DNA of 64,000 nt from Bradyrhizobium sp. Arg816 (lineage in GTDB: Bacteria; Pseudomonadota; Alphaproteobacteria; Rhizobiales; Xanthobacteraceae): assembly GCF_029989365.1 (NCBI RefSeq), contig NZ_JAPRAQ010000006.1:310001-374000 (forward strand). Reading direction: 5' to 3'. The translations under genes and the position numbers were made by a program. Positions within the stretch are counted from its first letter, which is position 1, and each line of letters starts with the position of its first letter. The notes beneath the pieces were generated by a model. It was not told where the DNA came from. It saw nothing but the letters and a program-made list of their open reading frames with translations, and did no database searches. Shown here piece after piece: positions 16,704 through 25,385 of this stretch.

Positions 16704-18746
16704 ATGACCGACCAGCCCAAATCCGAATCCGGCTTTCAATATAGCCTCAGCAATCTGAGACCCGTGACCCCGCCGGAAAAGATCACCCTCACCTTCCCCG
16801 ACGGCGCCCGGCGCGAATACGCCAAGAGCATCACCGGCCTCGAGATCGCAAAGGGCATTTCGCCGTCGCTGGCCAAGCGCACGGTCGCGATGGCGCTCGA
16901 CGGTGTGGTCGCCGACCTCGACGATCCCATCGAAGCCGATGCCAAGATCGAGCTGATCAACCGCGACGATCCGCGCGCGCTCGAGCTGATCCGCCACGAC
17001 TGCGCGCACGTGCTCGCCGAAGCCGTGCAGACGCTGTGGCCAGGCACGCAAGTCACCATCGGTCCCGTGATCGAGAACGGCTTCTACTACGATTTCTTCC
17101 GCAACGAGCCGTTCACGCCGGAAGACTTTGCCGCGATCGAGAAGAAGATGCGCGAGATCATCGCGCGCGACAAACCCTTCACCAAGGAAGTCTGGGACCG
17201 CGAAAAGACCAAGCAGGTGTTCCGCGACAAGGGCGAGGCGTTCAAGGTCGAGCTGGTCGACGCCATTCCCGGCAACGAGCCGATCAAGATCTACTACCAG
17301 GGCGACTGGTTCGATCTCTGCCGCGGCCCGCACATGACCTCGACCGGCAAGGTCGGCAACGCCTTCAAATTGATGAAGGTGGCCGGCGCCTATTGGCGCG
17401 GCGACAGCAACAACCCGATGCTGACCCGCATCTACGGCACGGCGTTCGCGAAGCAGGAGGACCTCGACGCTTATCTGAAGCAGATCGAGGAGGCCGAAAA
17501 GCGCGACCATCGCAAGCTCGGGCGCGAGCTCGACCTCTTCCACTTCCAGGAAGAAGGTCCGGGCGTCGTGTTCTGGCACGCCAAGGGCTGGACCATCTTC
17601 CAGCAGCTGATCGCCTATATGCGCCGGCGCCTCGCCGGCGACTACAGCGAGGTCAATGCGCCGCAGATCCTCGACAAGTCCTTGTGGGAGACCTCGGGCC
17701 ATTGGGGCTGGTATCGCGAGAACATGTTCGCAGCGCAGTCGGCAGGCGACGAGGCCGAGGACAAGCGCTGGTTTGCGCTGAAACCGATGAACTGCCCCGG
17801 CCACGTGCAGATCTTCAAGCACGGCCTGAAGAGCTACCGCGACCTGCCGCTCCGCCTCGCCGAGTTCGGCGTGGTGCATCGCTATGAGCCCTCCGGCGCC
17901 ATGCATGGCCTGATGCGCGTGCGCGGCTTCACCCAGGACGACGCGCACGTCTTCTGCATGGAAGACCAGCTCGCCGACGAGTGCCTCAAGATCAACGATC
18001 TCATTCTGTCGACCTACGCCGACTTCGGCTTCACCGGCGATCTCACGGTGAAGCTCTCGACCCGGCCCGAGAAGCGCGTCGGCACCGATGCGATGTGGGA
18101 TCACGCCGAGCGCGTGATGGCGACGGTGCTGCGCGAGATCCAGTCGCAGAACAATCACATCAAGACCGAGATCAATCCGGGCGAAGGCGCCTTCTACGGG
18201 CCGAAGTTCGAATATGTGCTGCGCGACGCCATCGGCCGCGACTGGCAGTGCGGTACCACGCAGGTCGACTTCAACCTGCCGGAGCGGTTCGGCGCGTTCT
18301 ATATCGACCATGACAGCGGCAAAAAGGCGCCGGTGATGGTGCACCGCGCGATCTGCGGCTCGATGGAGCGCTTCATCGGCATCCTGATCGAGCACTATGC
18401 CGGCAATTTCCCGCTCTGGCTGTCGCCGGTGCAGGTGGTGGTCACCACCATCACCTCGGAGGCCGACGAGTATGCCAAGCAGGTGCTGGAACAGGTCCGG
18501 CGCGCGGGGCTTCGGGCCGAGATCGACCTGCGCAACGAAAAGATCAACTACAAGGTCCGCGAGCACTCGCTGGCCAAGATTCCGGCGCTGCTCGTGTGCG
18601 GGAAGAAGGAGGCCGAGACGCAGTCGGTCTCGGTCCGCCGGCTCGGCAGCGACGGCCAGAAGGTGATGACGACCGCGGAGGCGATCGCCGCGCTGGTGGA
18701 CGAGGCGACCCCGCCGGATGTCCGGCGGGCGCGGGCGACCGCTTAG
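16704..18746 (+). CDS. thrS: threonyl-tRNA synthetase
   Basis: Charges tRNA-Thr. The 680-residue protein has the complete layout: TGS domain (about 25-85), editing domain with HDCAHVLAEA (about 93-102), class II core with NCPGHVQIF (zinc Cys), QDDAHVFC and VHRAICGSMERF, and the anticodon-binding domain from about 575. The start is ATG 16704 with AGGAG about 7 bases upstream. A perfect 8-bp hairpin (18735-18753) spans the TAG stop. No leader with a T-box was seen. Confidence 0.98.
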   Translation: MTDQPKSESGFQYSLSNLRPVTPPEKITLTFPDGARREYAKSITGLEIAKGISPSLAKRTVAMALDGVVADLDDPIEADAKIELINRDDPRALELIRHDCAHVLAEAVQTLWPGTQVTIGPVIENGFYYDFFRNEPFTPEDFAAIEKKMREIIARDKPFTKEVWDREKTKQVFRDKGEAFKVELVDAIPGNEPIKIYYQGDWFDLCRGPHMTSTGKVGNAFKLMKVAGAYWRGDSNNPMLTRIYGTAFAKQEDLDAYLKQIEEAEKRDHRKLGRELDLFHFQEEGPGVVFWHAKGWTIFQQLIAYMRRRLAGDYSEVNAPQILDKSLWETSGHWGWYRENMFAAQSAGDEAEDKRWFALKPMNCPGHVQIFKHGLKSYRDLPLRLAEFGVVHRYEPSGAMHGLMRVRGFTQDDAHVFCMEDQLADECLKINDLILSTYADFGFTGDLTVKLSTRPEKRVGTDAMWDHAERVMATVLREIQSQNNHIKTEINPGEGAFYGPKFEYVLRDAIGRDWQCGTTQVDFNLPERFGAFYIDHDSGKKAPVMVHRAICGSMERFIGILIEHYAGNFPLWLSPVQVVVTTITSEADEYAKQVLEQVRRAGLRAEIDLRNEKINYKVREHSLAKIPALLVCGKKEAETQSVSVRRLGSDGQKVMTTAEAIAALVDEATPPDVRRARATA

Positions 18747-18830
18747 CGGTCGCTCGCCGCGACGCTTTGGGACTCGATCTCGCAACCTGAAGGTGTAGTA
18801 TCCCATCGCTGCCGTCACGGAGGGATGAGG

Positions 18831-19838
18831 ATGAAAATCGAGTCCGCGCGTGCATTGAAGCTGGAGATTGCCAGCGAGGTCGTGCCCCCAGCGGTGTCTG
18901 CCATCAGCGCCGAGGGGGGCTTTTCGGTAACGACCTTTTCGTTGCGCAAGCTGACAAAGGCAGAGCCGCTGGTCGCTCTGGGCGTCGCACCGGGAAAGAC
19001 CGAGGGGGACGTCAGGCTTGCGGTGAGATTGCAACGCCACTCGTTGCAGCGCTCGACCGCACTGCTCGACAACATCCGCAAGCGCGCCAAGGACGAGGTG
19101 GAGGTCCGCTTCGTCGGCCGGATCGCCAAGCACGCCCTGCCGTGGTATCGCCAGCGCCAGCGGCCGCTGCAAACCGGCAGCTCCGTCGGACATTTCAAGA
19201 TTACAGCGGGGACGATCGGCGCGATCGCCAGGCAACGCAAGACTGGCCACGACGTCATCTTGAGCAACAACCACGTTTTGGCGAACGAGAACGACGCCAA
19301 AGCCGGCGATGCTATTCTGCAAGCCGGGGCCCTCGACAAAGGCAAGATGCCGAAGGACGTGGTGGCGAAGCTTACGAAATGGGTGAGCCTGCGACCCAAC
19401 GGGGCCAATCTGCTCGACGCGGGCATCGCAACTTTGTCCCGGGGGATCGACGCCGATCCCCTTGACTATAGGGGCATCGGCAAGCTCGCGGGTGCGCGTA
19501 CCGAGCCCCTGTCGCTCGGAATGGCGGTGTCCAAGGTCGGCCGGACCACCGGCGTGACCCACGGCCGGATCAGCGCCATCGAGCTCGACAGCGTCGTGAT
19601 CCAGTACGACCTCGGAATGCAGTCGTTCGACGATCAGGTGGAGATCGAGTCGACCGGCGCCACGTCGTTCAGCGCGGGCGGCGATTCCGGTTCGCTGATT
19701 CTGGATCAGGACAATCGCGGCTGCGCCCTGCTGTTCGCCGGCAGCGAAACCGGCGGCTCGAACGGACGCGGTCTCACCTATGCCAACCCGATCGCAATCG
19801 TGCTCAAGAGGCTGGCAATCGACCTGCACGGCGATTAG
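18831..19838 (+). CDS. trypsin-like serine protease, NAL1-like
   Basis: A 335-residue protein. Residues 115-335 form a chymotrypsin-like fold with the triad His148 (LSNNHVLAN), Asp196 (LLDAGIA) and Ser286 (AGGDSGSLIL). The architecture resembles bacterial relatives of plant NAL1 proteases. Residues 45-100 (VALGVAPG, then DVRLAVRL, then VRFVGRIAK) look like a prodomain-like module found in that group. ATG 18831 is preferred over 18825 because GGAGGG at 18819-18824 is then 6 bases away. There is no signal peptide, so it is probably cytoplasmic. The next gene, 9 bp downstream, encodes a small protein resembling this same module. Confidence 0.82.
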   Translation: MKIESARALKLEIASEVVPPAVSAISAEGGFSVTTFSLRKLTKAEPLVALGVAPGKTEGDVRLAVRLQRHSLQRSTALLDNIRKRAKDEVEVRFVGRIAKHALPWYRQRQRPLQTGSSVGHFKITAGTIGAIARQRKTGHDVILSNNHVLANENDAKAGDAILQAGALDKGKMPKDVVAKLTKWVSLRPNGANLLDAGIATLSRGIDADPLDYRGIGKLAGARTEPLSLGMAVSKVGRTTGVTHGRISAIELDSVVIQYDLGMQSFDDQVEIESTGATSFSAGGDSGSLILDQDNRGCALLFAGSETGGSNGRGLTYANPIAIVLKRLAIDLHGD

Positions 19839-19847
19839 ATTGTGATC

Positions 19848-20072
19848 ATGGACGAGACCAAGATGGCGGCGGCTCGCCGCGCCAAGGCACGCTTCAGCTC
19901 GTTGATGCCGAAGGGGCTCAACGTGGTAGGGGTGGGCATCGGCTTGAAGGGAACGGACCCGGCCCTGAAGGTCAATCTTGGAACCGCGCCGGAGGACGAC
20001 AGTGTGCTGCCGAAGACGATCGAGGGGGTACCTGTCCTTTACGATTATGTCGGCAAGATCACCAAGCGCTAG
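19848..20072 (+). CDS. small protein resembling the protease N-terminal module
   Basis: A 74-residue protein. Its core, NVVGVGIGLKG, then ALKVNL, then IEGVPVLYDYVGKI, follows the same order and spacing as residues 45-100 of the protease encoded just upstream (VALGVAPGKTEG, LAVRL, VEVRFVGRI). It also matches the N-terminal domain often fused to NAL1-like proteases (that is memory of the family). ATG 19848 lies 9 bp after the protease stop; GTG 19842 is an alternative. It probably acts with the protease as an inhibitor, chaperone or exosite; this is inference. Confidence 0.7.
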   Translation: MDETKMAAARRAKARFSSLMPKGLNVVGVGIGLKGTDPALKVNLGTAPEDDSVLPKTIEGVPVLYDYVGKITKR

Positions 20073-20198
20073 TCGAACCTCCGCCGCGGGCCGGCAGGCC
20101 GTTTCCTTACAATCTGTCAAAACGGCCTTTCAGCTGCTTCGCCGCGCCCCTATTTCGGTGCTAGCGATCGCCAACTCCATCTGACGAAAGAGATCTTC

Positions 20199-20762
20199 GT
20201 GCCCGACGCCATCGAACTCCTGAAGACCCGTCGCTCGGTCAAGCCGCGCGAGATGACCGGGCCCGGCCCCTCCCCCGCCGAGCTCGAAACCATCCTCACC
20301 ATCGGTGCGCGCGTGCCCGACCACGGCAAGCTCGCGCCCTGGCGCTTCATCATTTTCGAGGGTGACGCGCGCGAGCGGGCCGGCGAGGTCATCGCGAGGG
20401 TCTTTGCCCGCAAGAATCCGGACGCGCCGGCGGCGAACGTCGAGACCGAGCGCAAACGCCTCACCGACGCGCCGCTGGTGATCGGTATCGTCAGCTTCAC
20501 CAAGCCGCATCCGAAGGTCCCGGCGTTCGAGCAGGAATTGTCGGCCGGCGCCAGCGTCATGAACATTGTCACGGCCGCGACCGCGCTCGGCTACGGCGCC
20601 TGCTGGCTGACCGGCTGGTTCGCCTTCGATCGCGACGTGCTGGACGGCCTCGGCCTCAAGCCGGACGAAAAGCTCGCCGGCCTCGTCCATATCGGCACGC
20701 CGACCAAGCCCAGCGAAGACCGTCCGCGACCGTTCCTTTCGGAAATCGTGACGCGTTTTTAA
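20199..20762 (+). CDS. nitroreductase family protein
   Basis: A 187-residue FMN-dependent oxidoreductase. The signature LKTRRSVKPREM opens the protein, followed by ARVPDHGKLAPWRFIIF and, near residues 125-145, TAATALGYGACWLTGW. It is close to the small YdjA-like nitroreductases. The start is GTG 20199. It is followed 63 bp later by a serine hydrolase gene. Substrate not assignable. Confidence 0.9.
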   Translation: MPDAIELLKTRRSVKPREMTGPGPSPAELETILTIGARVPDHGKLAPWRFIIFEGDARERAGEVIARVFARKNPDAPAANVETERKRLTDAPLVIGIVSFTKPHPKVPAFEQELSAGASVMNIVTAATALGYGACWLTGWFAFDRDVLDGLGLKPDEKLAGLVHIGTPTKPSEDRPRPFLSEIVTRF

Positions 20763-20825
20763 TCGATGTCTTGTTGACGCCTCCAACGTCTTGCGGCTTT
20801 GATCCCGGCGAGGGAGGAAGCCCGG

Positions 20826-22085
20826 ATGAAGCGTCGTGAATTTCTGGTCGGGGCCGCGCTGCTGGCCGGCACGATGGGGCGAGGCAGCGCCGCCGACATC
20901 CCTGCCCCGTCGGCTGACGGGCTCGACCGCATCACCGCCTATTTTGACAACGAGGTGACGCTTGGCCGCCTGCCGGGCGCGGTGGTCCTGGTGCAGCAGC
21001 ACGGCAAGCCGGTCTACCTCAAGACCTTCGGCGTGCGCGACACGCGCACCGGCCTCGCCATGACGCCGGATACGATCTTCGCCATTCACTCGATGACCAA
21101 GCCGATCACTTGCCTGGGCGCAATGATGCTAATTGACGAGGGCAGGCTCGCGCTCACAGACCCCGTGTCGAAATACGTCCCGCTCTTCGCCGACACCAAG
21201 GTGGGCTTGGAGCCGGAGGGCACCTCGAAGGTCGAACTCGAGCCGCCGATCCGTCCTGTCAACATCGAGGATCTGCTGCGGCAAACCTCGGGCATCAGCT
21301 ACGACTATATCGGCGCCCCATGGGTGATGCAGGTTTACCAGGCCGCCAATATTTTCGAAGGCCCCTTCAACAACAGGCAATTCGCCGACCGCGTCGCCAA
21401 GCTGCCGCTCACGCGCCAGCCCGGAACGCTGTGGCGCTACGGCCATTCCACCGACGTGCTCGGCGCCGTGATCGAGATCATCTCGGGCCAGACGCTGTAT
21501 GAATTCCTCAAGCAGCGCATTCTCGATCCGCTCGGAATGAACAGCACCAAATTCGTATTGAAAACGCCGGAGGAGCGCGCCCGGATGGCGCGGCCGCTGC
21601 CGAGCGATCCGGTCCTGCTCGCCGGTGAGCGCGACCGCCTCGCCCATCCCGAATGGGAGTCCGGCGGCGGCGGGCTGCTCTCGACCATCGCCGACTATCA
21701 GCGCTTCTCGCAGATGGTGCTCAATGGCGGCGAGTTCGAGGGCAAGCGTTACCTCAGCCCCGCCGTGTTCAAGGCGATGACCACCGATCACGTCGGGCCC
21801 GGCTCGGGTGTGGGGCGCGACTATTTCTATTTCCCGGGCGACGGTTTTGGCTATGGCTACGGTATCGGTGTGCGCACCGATCCCGGCAATGCGAAGCCGC
21901 CGCCGGCCGGATCGATCGGCGAATTGAAATGGGACTCAGGGAGCGGCACCTATTTCGGCGTCGATCCAAAGCTCGACATGGTCTACCTCTTGATGCAGCA
22001 GACCCAGAACGAGCGCAGCCGCATCACGCCCGCTTTCAAGGAACTGGTCTACGGCTGCTATCCCGAAGGGCTACGCCGCCCGTGA
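20826..22085 (+). CDS. exported serine hydrolase of the beta-lactamase (class C-like) family
   Basis: A 419-residue protein. The N-terminus KRREFLVGAALLAG carries twin arginines and a hydrophobic core, so it is probably a Tat substrate. The catalytic SxxK motif is S89-M-T-K92; a Tyr in WRYGHS is the likely second-motif residue, and HPEWESGGGGLLS lies near the third. It resembles esterases and D-amino-acid peptidase-like serine hydrolases. ATG 20826 is chosen over 20799 because the signal peptide starts there. Its 3' end overlaps the convergent GGDEF-EAL gene by 15 bp. Confidence 0.87.
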   Translation: MKRREFLVGAALLAGTMGRGSAADIPAPSADGLDRITAYFDNEVTLGRLPGAVVLVQQHGKPVYLKTFGVRDTRTGLAMTPDTIFAIHSMTKPITCLGAMMLIDEGRLALTDPVSKYVPLFADTKVGLEPEGTSKVELEPPIRPVNIEDLLRQTSGISYDYIGAPWVMQVYQAANIFEGPFNNRQFADRVAKLPLTRQPGTLWRYGHSTDVLGAVIEIISGQTLYEFLKQRILDPLGMNSTKFVLKTPEERARMARPLPSDPVLLAGERDRLAHPEWESGGGGLLSTIADYQRFSQMVLNGGEFEGKRYLSPAVFKAMTTDHVGPGSGVGRDYFYFPGDGFGYGYGIGVRTDPGNAKPPPAGSIGELKWDSGSGTYFGVDPKLDMVYLLMQQTQNERSRITPAFKELVYGCYPEGLRRP

Positions 22086-24533
22086 GGCGCGCTGGCCGAA
22101 ATCGGCGAGCAGCTTTGCGATCTCGGCGGCGGGCCGCGCCGCGCTGAACAGAAACCCCTGCACCTCGTTGCAGCCTTCGGCGCGCAGCCAGTCGAGCTGA
22201 TCCTCGGTCTCGACGCCTTCAGCGGTCGTGGTGATGTTGAGGCTACGGCCGAGTCCGGAGATCGCGCGCACGATCGCGCCGCAATCGGGCCGCTGCGCCA
22301 GATCCTTCACAAACGAACGGTCGATCTTGATCTTGTCGAACGGGAAGCTACGGAGATAGCTGAGGCTGGAATAGCCGGTGCCGAAATCATCCATGGAGAT
22401 GCTGACGCCGAGCTCGCGCAATTGATGCAGGATCGCAAGATTGGCATCGGTCTCCGCCAGGAAGATCGACTCGGTGATCTCGAGCTCGAGTCGTTTCGGC
22501 GACAGGCCCGATTGCGCAAGCGCGGAAATCACGACCTGGACCAGGTTGCGGCTGCGGAATTGCGCCGGCGACAAATTGACCGCGACCTTGACGTCGACAG
22601 GCCATTTCACCGCCTCGGCGCAGGCCTCGCGCAGCACCCACTCGCCGAGCTGGGTGATGAGGCCGATGTCCTCGGCGACCGGAATGAATTCCGCCGGCGA
22701 GATCATGCCCTTGTCGGGATGACGCCAGCGCAACAGCGACTCGAAGCCGGAGATGCGGTCGGACGCGATCGACACCAGCGGCTGGTAGTGCAGCTCGAAC
22801 TCGCCATTGGCGAAGGCGCGGCGCAGATCGAGCTCCATGTCGCGGCGCTTCTGCGCCTGGAGGTCCATCTCGCGCTCGAAGAAATGATGCACGCCGCCGC
22901 CGTCGGATTTCGCCCGGTACAGCGCCATGTCGGCATTGCGCATCAGCTCCTCCGACGTCGTGCCGTCACCGGGCGACAGCGCGATGCCGATGCTGGCGCC
23001 GATCACCATCTCCTGGCCGTCGAGGTCGTAGGGCGCCTTCAGCATGTCGATCAGCAAAGTCGCGCAGGCGCTGGCTTCGTTCGGCGAGACGTCGGCCGCC
23101 AGGATCACGGCGAACTCGTCGCCGCCAAGCCGGGCCGCGAGATTGCCGCCGCGGACCGCGGTGGTGAGGCGTTCGGCAACTTGCTTCAGCAGGCGATCCC
23201 CCACCGGATGCCCGAAGGAATCATTGATGTTCTTGAACAGGTCGAGATCGATATAGAGCACGCCGACCCGTTTTCCGCCGGCCTGGTCGAGCGCCTGCTT
23301 CAAGCATTGTTGAAAATGTTCGCGGTTCGGCAGATCGGTGAGCCCGTCATGGTGCGCCATGTGGGCGATCCGCGCCTCGGCCTTGCGCCGCTCCGTGATG
23401 TCGACCACCGCGACCAGATAGCCGTCGCGATCGTCGAAGGCGACGCGGCGACCGAAAGTGAGCACCTCGATCTCGCTGCCGTCGGCACACAAATGGCGCC
23501 AGTTGCGCGAGGAATGATAGGTGTCGCCGATGCGTTCGAGCGCCTCGGCGTGGCTGTCCCACTCGTCCTCGGGCCAGATCTCGTGCAGCTTCATCCGCAG
23601 GAAGGTGGCGCGGCTGTAGCCGTAGTGCTGGACCGCGGCATCGTTGACGCTGAGAAATTCCTTGGTCTGTGCCTCGAACACCCACATCGGCATCGGGTTG
23701 TTGTCGAACAGCAGACGAAACGAGGCGTCGCGCCGCTTCAACGCGGTGACGTCCGAGATCGTCAACGAGACCAGATCGGCAAAGGCGGTGGCACTGAGCC
23801 GAAGGTAACGTCCGTCGTCTTCGATCTCCAGCTGCTCGCCGCGGCCGCCGGAGACGACCTTGAGCAGGAAGTCCATGATTTCGGGCGAGGCCAATAGCGT
23901 ATTCCCCTCGCCGATCCGCCGCCACAACAGGCCCGCGCTCGCGGCTTTCAGCAGCGCTCCGGCGCTCTTGTTGTGGTGCACGATCTGGAGATCGAACGGC
24001 TTGCCCGCGGCATCGCGCAGCGTCGCCAGAGAAACCACGGCGTCATCGGTCGACGAGAAGATCGCGTCCAAAAGATTGTATTGCGCACCGCGCTCGTTGA
24101 TATAGGCGCCAACCAGCGTAGCGCCCCAGCGCGAGGCGGTCGGCAGCGCCAGCACATCGTAGGTCCGGACCATGCCGTCGCGCACGCAATGGGCGCTTGC
24201 CTGGTGCGGCCGTCCGTTCTCGAGCGCGCTCGCCACAGCTTCCGACAGCGCCGTGGCGCAATCGGGCGAGAGCTCCGCAACGGGGATATCCCAGCGCTCC
24301 TCGCCGAGCCATTCCTGCACGTAACGGCCGCTTCGCGACAATTCGAGCGCGCCATCGTTCTTCAGCAGCGCGATGTGGTCGGCGAGCCGTCCGAGGCTCC
24401 CAAGCATCACGTCCTCATAGCGCGGCAGCCGTTCGCCCGGCTTCAACGCGGCACGCCATTTGCGTTGAAGCACCGGGATGTCGTCAAACATTTCGGCGGC
24501 CGGTTTTCCCGGCATCTTCTTCGCGGCAGTCAT
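22071..24533 (-). CDS. PAS-GGDEF-EAL c-di-GMP protein
   Basis: An 820-residue cytoplasmic protein. The N-terminal half has PAS-type sensory segments (one starting near RLLFDNNPMPMWVFEAQ). A diguanylate cyclase domain follows with the intact active-site loop LGGDEFAVIL. Then comes a phosphodiesterase domain in which the usual EAL reads ESL (FESLLRWRHP), with ELEITESIF and MDDFGTGYSSLSYL retained, so the main acidic residues are kept. ATG 24533 was chosen. TTAA-N7-TAAA at 24580-24594 lies 47 bp upstream, one base short of a CtrA box. Confidence 0.93.
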   Translation of the reverse strand: MTAAKKMPGKPAAEMFDDIPVLQRKWRAALKPGERLPRYEDVMLGSLGRLADHIALLKNDGALELSRSGRYVQEWLGEERWDIPVAELSPDCATALSEAVASALENGRPHQASAHCVRDGMVRTYDVLALPTASRWGATLVGAYINERGAQYNLLDAIFSSTDDAVVSLATLRDAAGKPFDLQIVHHNKSAGALLKAASAGLLWRRIGEGNTLLASPEIMDFLLKVVSGGRGEQLEIEDDGRYLRLSATAFADLVSLTISDVTALKRRDASFRLLFDNNPMPMWVFEAQTKEFLSVNDAAVQHYGYSRATFLRMKLHEIWPEDEWDSHAEALERIGDTYHSSRNWRHLCADGSEIEVLTFGRRVAFDDRDGYLVAVVDITERRKAEARIAHMAHHDGLTDLPNREHFQQCLKQALDQAGGKRVGVLYIDLDLFKNINDSFGHPVGDRLLKQVAERLTTAVRGGNLAARLGGDEFAVILAADVSPNEASACATLLIDMLKAPYDLDGQEMVIGASIGIALSPGDGTTSEELMRNADMALYRAKSDGGGVHHFFEREMDLQAQKRRDMELDLRRAFANGEFELHYQPLVSIASDRISGFESLLRWRHPDKGMISPAEFIPVAEDIGLITQLGEWVLREACAEAVKWPVDVKVAVNLSPAQFRSRNLVQVVISALAQSGLSPKRLELEITESIFLAETDANLAILHQLRELGVSISMDDFGTGYSSLSYLRSFPFDKIKIDRSFVKDLAQRPDCGAIVRAISGLGRSLNITTTAEGVETEDQLDWLRAEGCNEVQGFLFSAARPAAEIAKLLADFGQRASRAA

Positions 24534-25383
24534 TGCAGTCCCCAACGCACTTTCCCTGGGGCATCCAATGCAGCCGCGCTTAATGCCGTGTAAAAAGGAC
24601 GCAGCCGCGGGTTCCATTCGGCGATTATGACAGTTTTAAGTCAGGTGTTGGTTAGTGCGCGTTAGAGACTATGACGGTTGCCTAAAATGCGATGCGTGCG
24701 CGCGAGAGTGAAGTTATGGCGCACAGCCGCGCATTCTCGCGGCGCATTTCGCCCGAGCTTTGTCTGATCGCCTCACCCTCGAATGAAAGAGGGCGCAGGG
24801 AAGACCGGGAGCCGGCTGGCACCCGCGGTCCACTGTGCGAAACTGTGGTGAGAAATCTGCACAGCGGCATACAGGTGTAGCCAGGACATCCCGGCCTTCC
24901 CTGCGCAGTAGTTGGAACGGCTTATGTCGCGCTCTCCCCGGGGAGCGATGCACTATTGCCCCCGTCGCCTTGCAGATGGCTGATGCGCGCGCCCGGTTGG
25001 GCAACACGCACCACCACAAGACTTGGCGCACAGACCCCGGGCGCCAGGACGACACGATTTGGCCGTACGTGGATCACGCCGGTCGTGCGTGCGACGTGCT
25101 TCGCTCACGGCTGCCCGCCCTGCGATCACCTTCGCACCAGTGTGGCCCACGTCCACCGCCGCCCGGCCCGCATTCGTGACGATCGCGATACGCCCCTCTT
25201 CCTTGGGCCGGGTTGATGCGATGGATACGCCCTTTCCGAATTTCGGTAAAGTGGAATATTTTCAACCTTGCGGATTGACCGACCGCCTGGGTGTTTTGTC
25301 CGAAGCCCGGATGGAGCGAAGCGTAATCCGGGGTTCTCGCCCGCAGATGCAGCGGCCCCGGATTGCGCTTCGCTCCATCCGGG
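24534..25383. other. 850-bp stretch without a protein gene
   Basis: Between the GGDEF-EAL gene and the LysR gene I find no open frame with a protein-like composition or a ribosome site; the frames on both strands are short and arginine-rich. The interval contains a structured repeat-like element (about 24780-25200) and a family B palindrome (25304-25385), annotated separately. Confidence 0.7.
24780..25200. repeat. structured dispersed element, possibly an RNA
   Basis: The left part forms nested stems: GCGCAGGGAAGACCGGGA (24793-24810) pairs with 24889-24906 with one mismatch, and inside it CTGTGC (24833-24838) pairs with GCACAG (24859-24864). A 12-bp palindrome CTCCCCGGGGAG lies at 24934-24945. 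The text as a whole looks like an element I remember from several places in Bradyrhizobium genomes, but I could not search for it. Boundaries are approximate. Confidence 0.45.
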
Positions 25384-25385
25384 CT
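25304..25385. repeat. family B palindrome (GCCCGGATGGAGCG type)
   Basis: Two 30-bp arms (25304-25333 and 25356-25385) are complementary with a single mismatch. It is the best-preserved of four related copies in the window (also near 27347, 43644 and 45464). The right edge runs into the last bases of the LysR gene: the TAG stop of that gene is formed by the repeat's terminal CTA. Confidence 0.85.

Noticed and set aside
18735..18753. Perfect hairpin over the thrS stop codon as a terminator
   Set aside because: It has no U-run and includes the stop codon, so it is more likely a chance or mRNA-stability hairpin than a terminator.
16662..20120. Very long open frame (about 1150 codons) on the minus strand across thrS and the protease
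   Set aside because: It lies antisense to thrS and the serine protease, both with unmistakable motifs, and has no recognisable domain of its own. High GC keeps the antisense frame free of stops.
24693..25180. Several short frames in the 24.5-25.4 kb gap
   Set aside because: They are Arg/Ala rich, lack ribosome sites, and are better explained by the structured element than by proteins.
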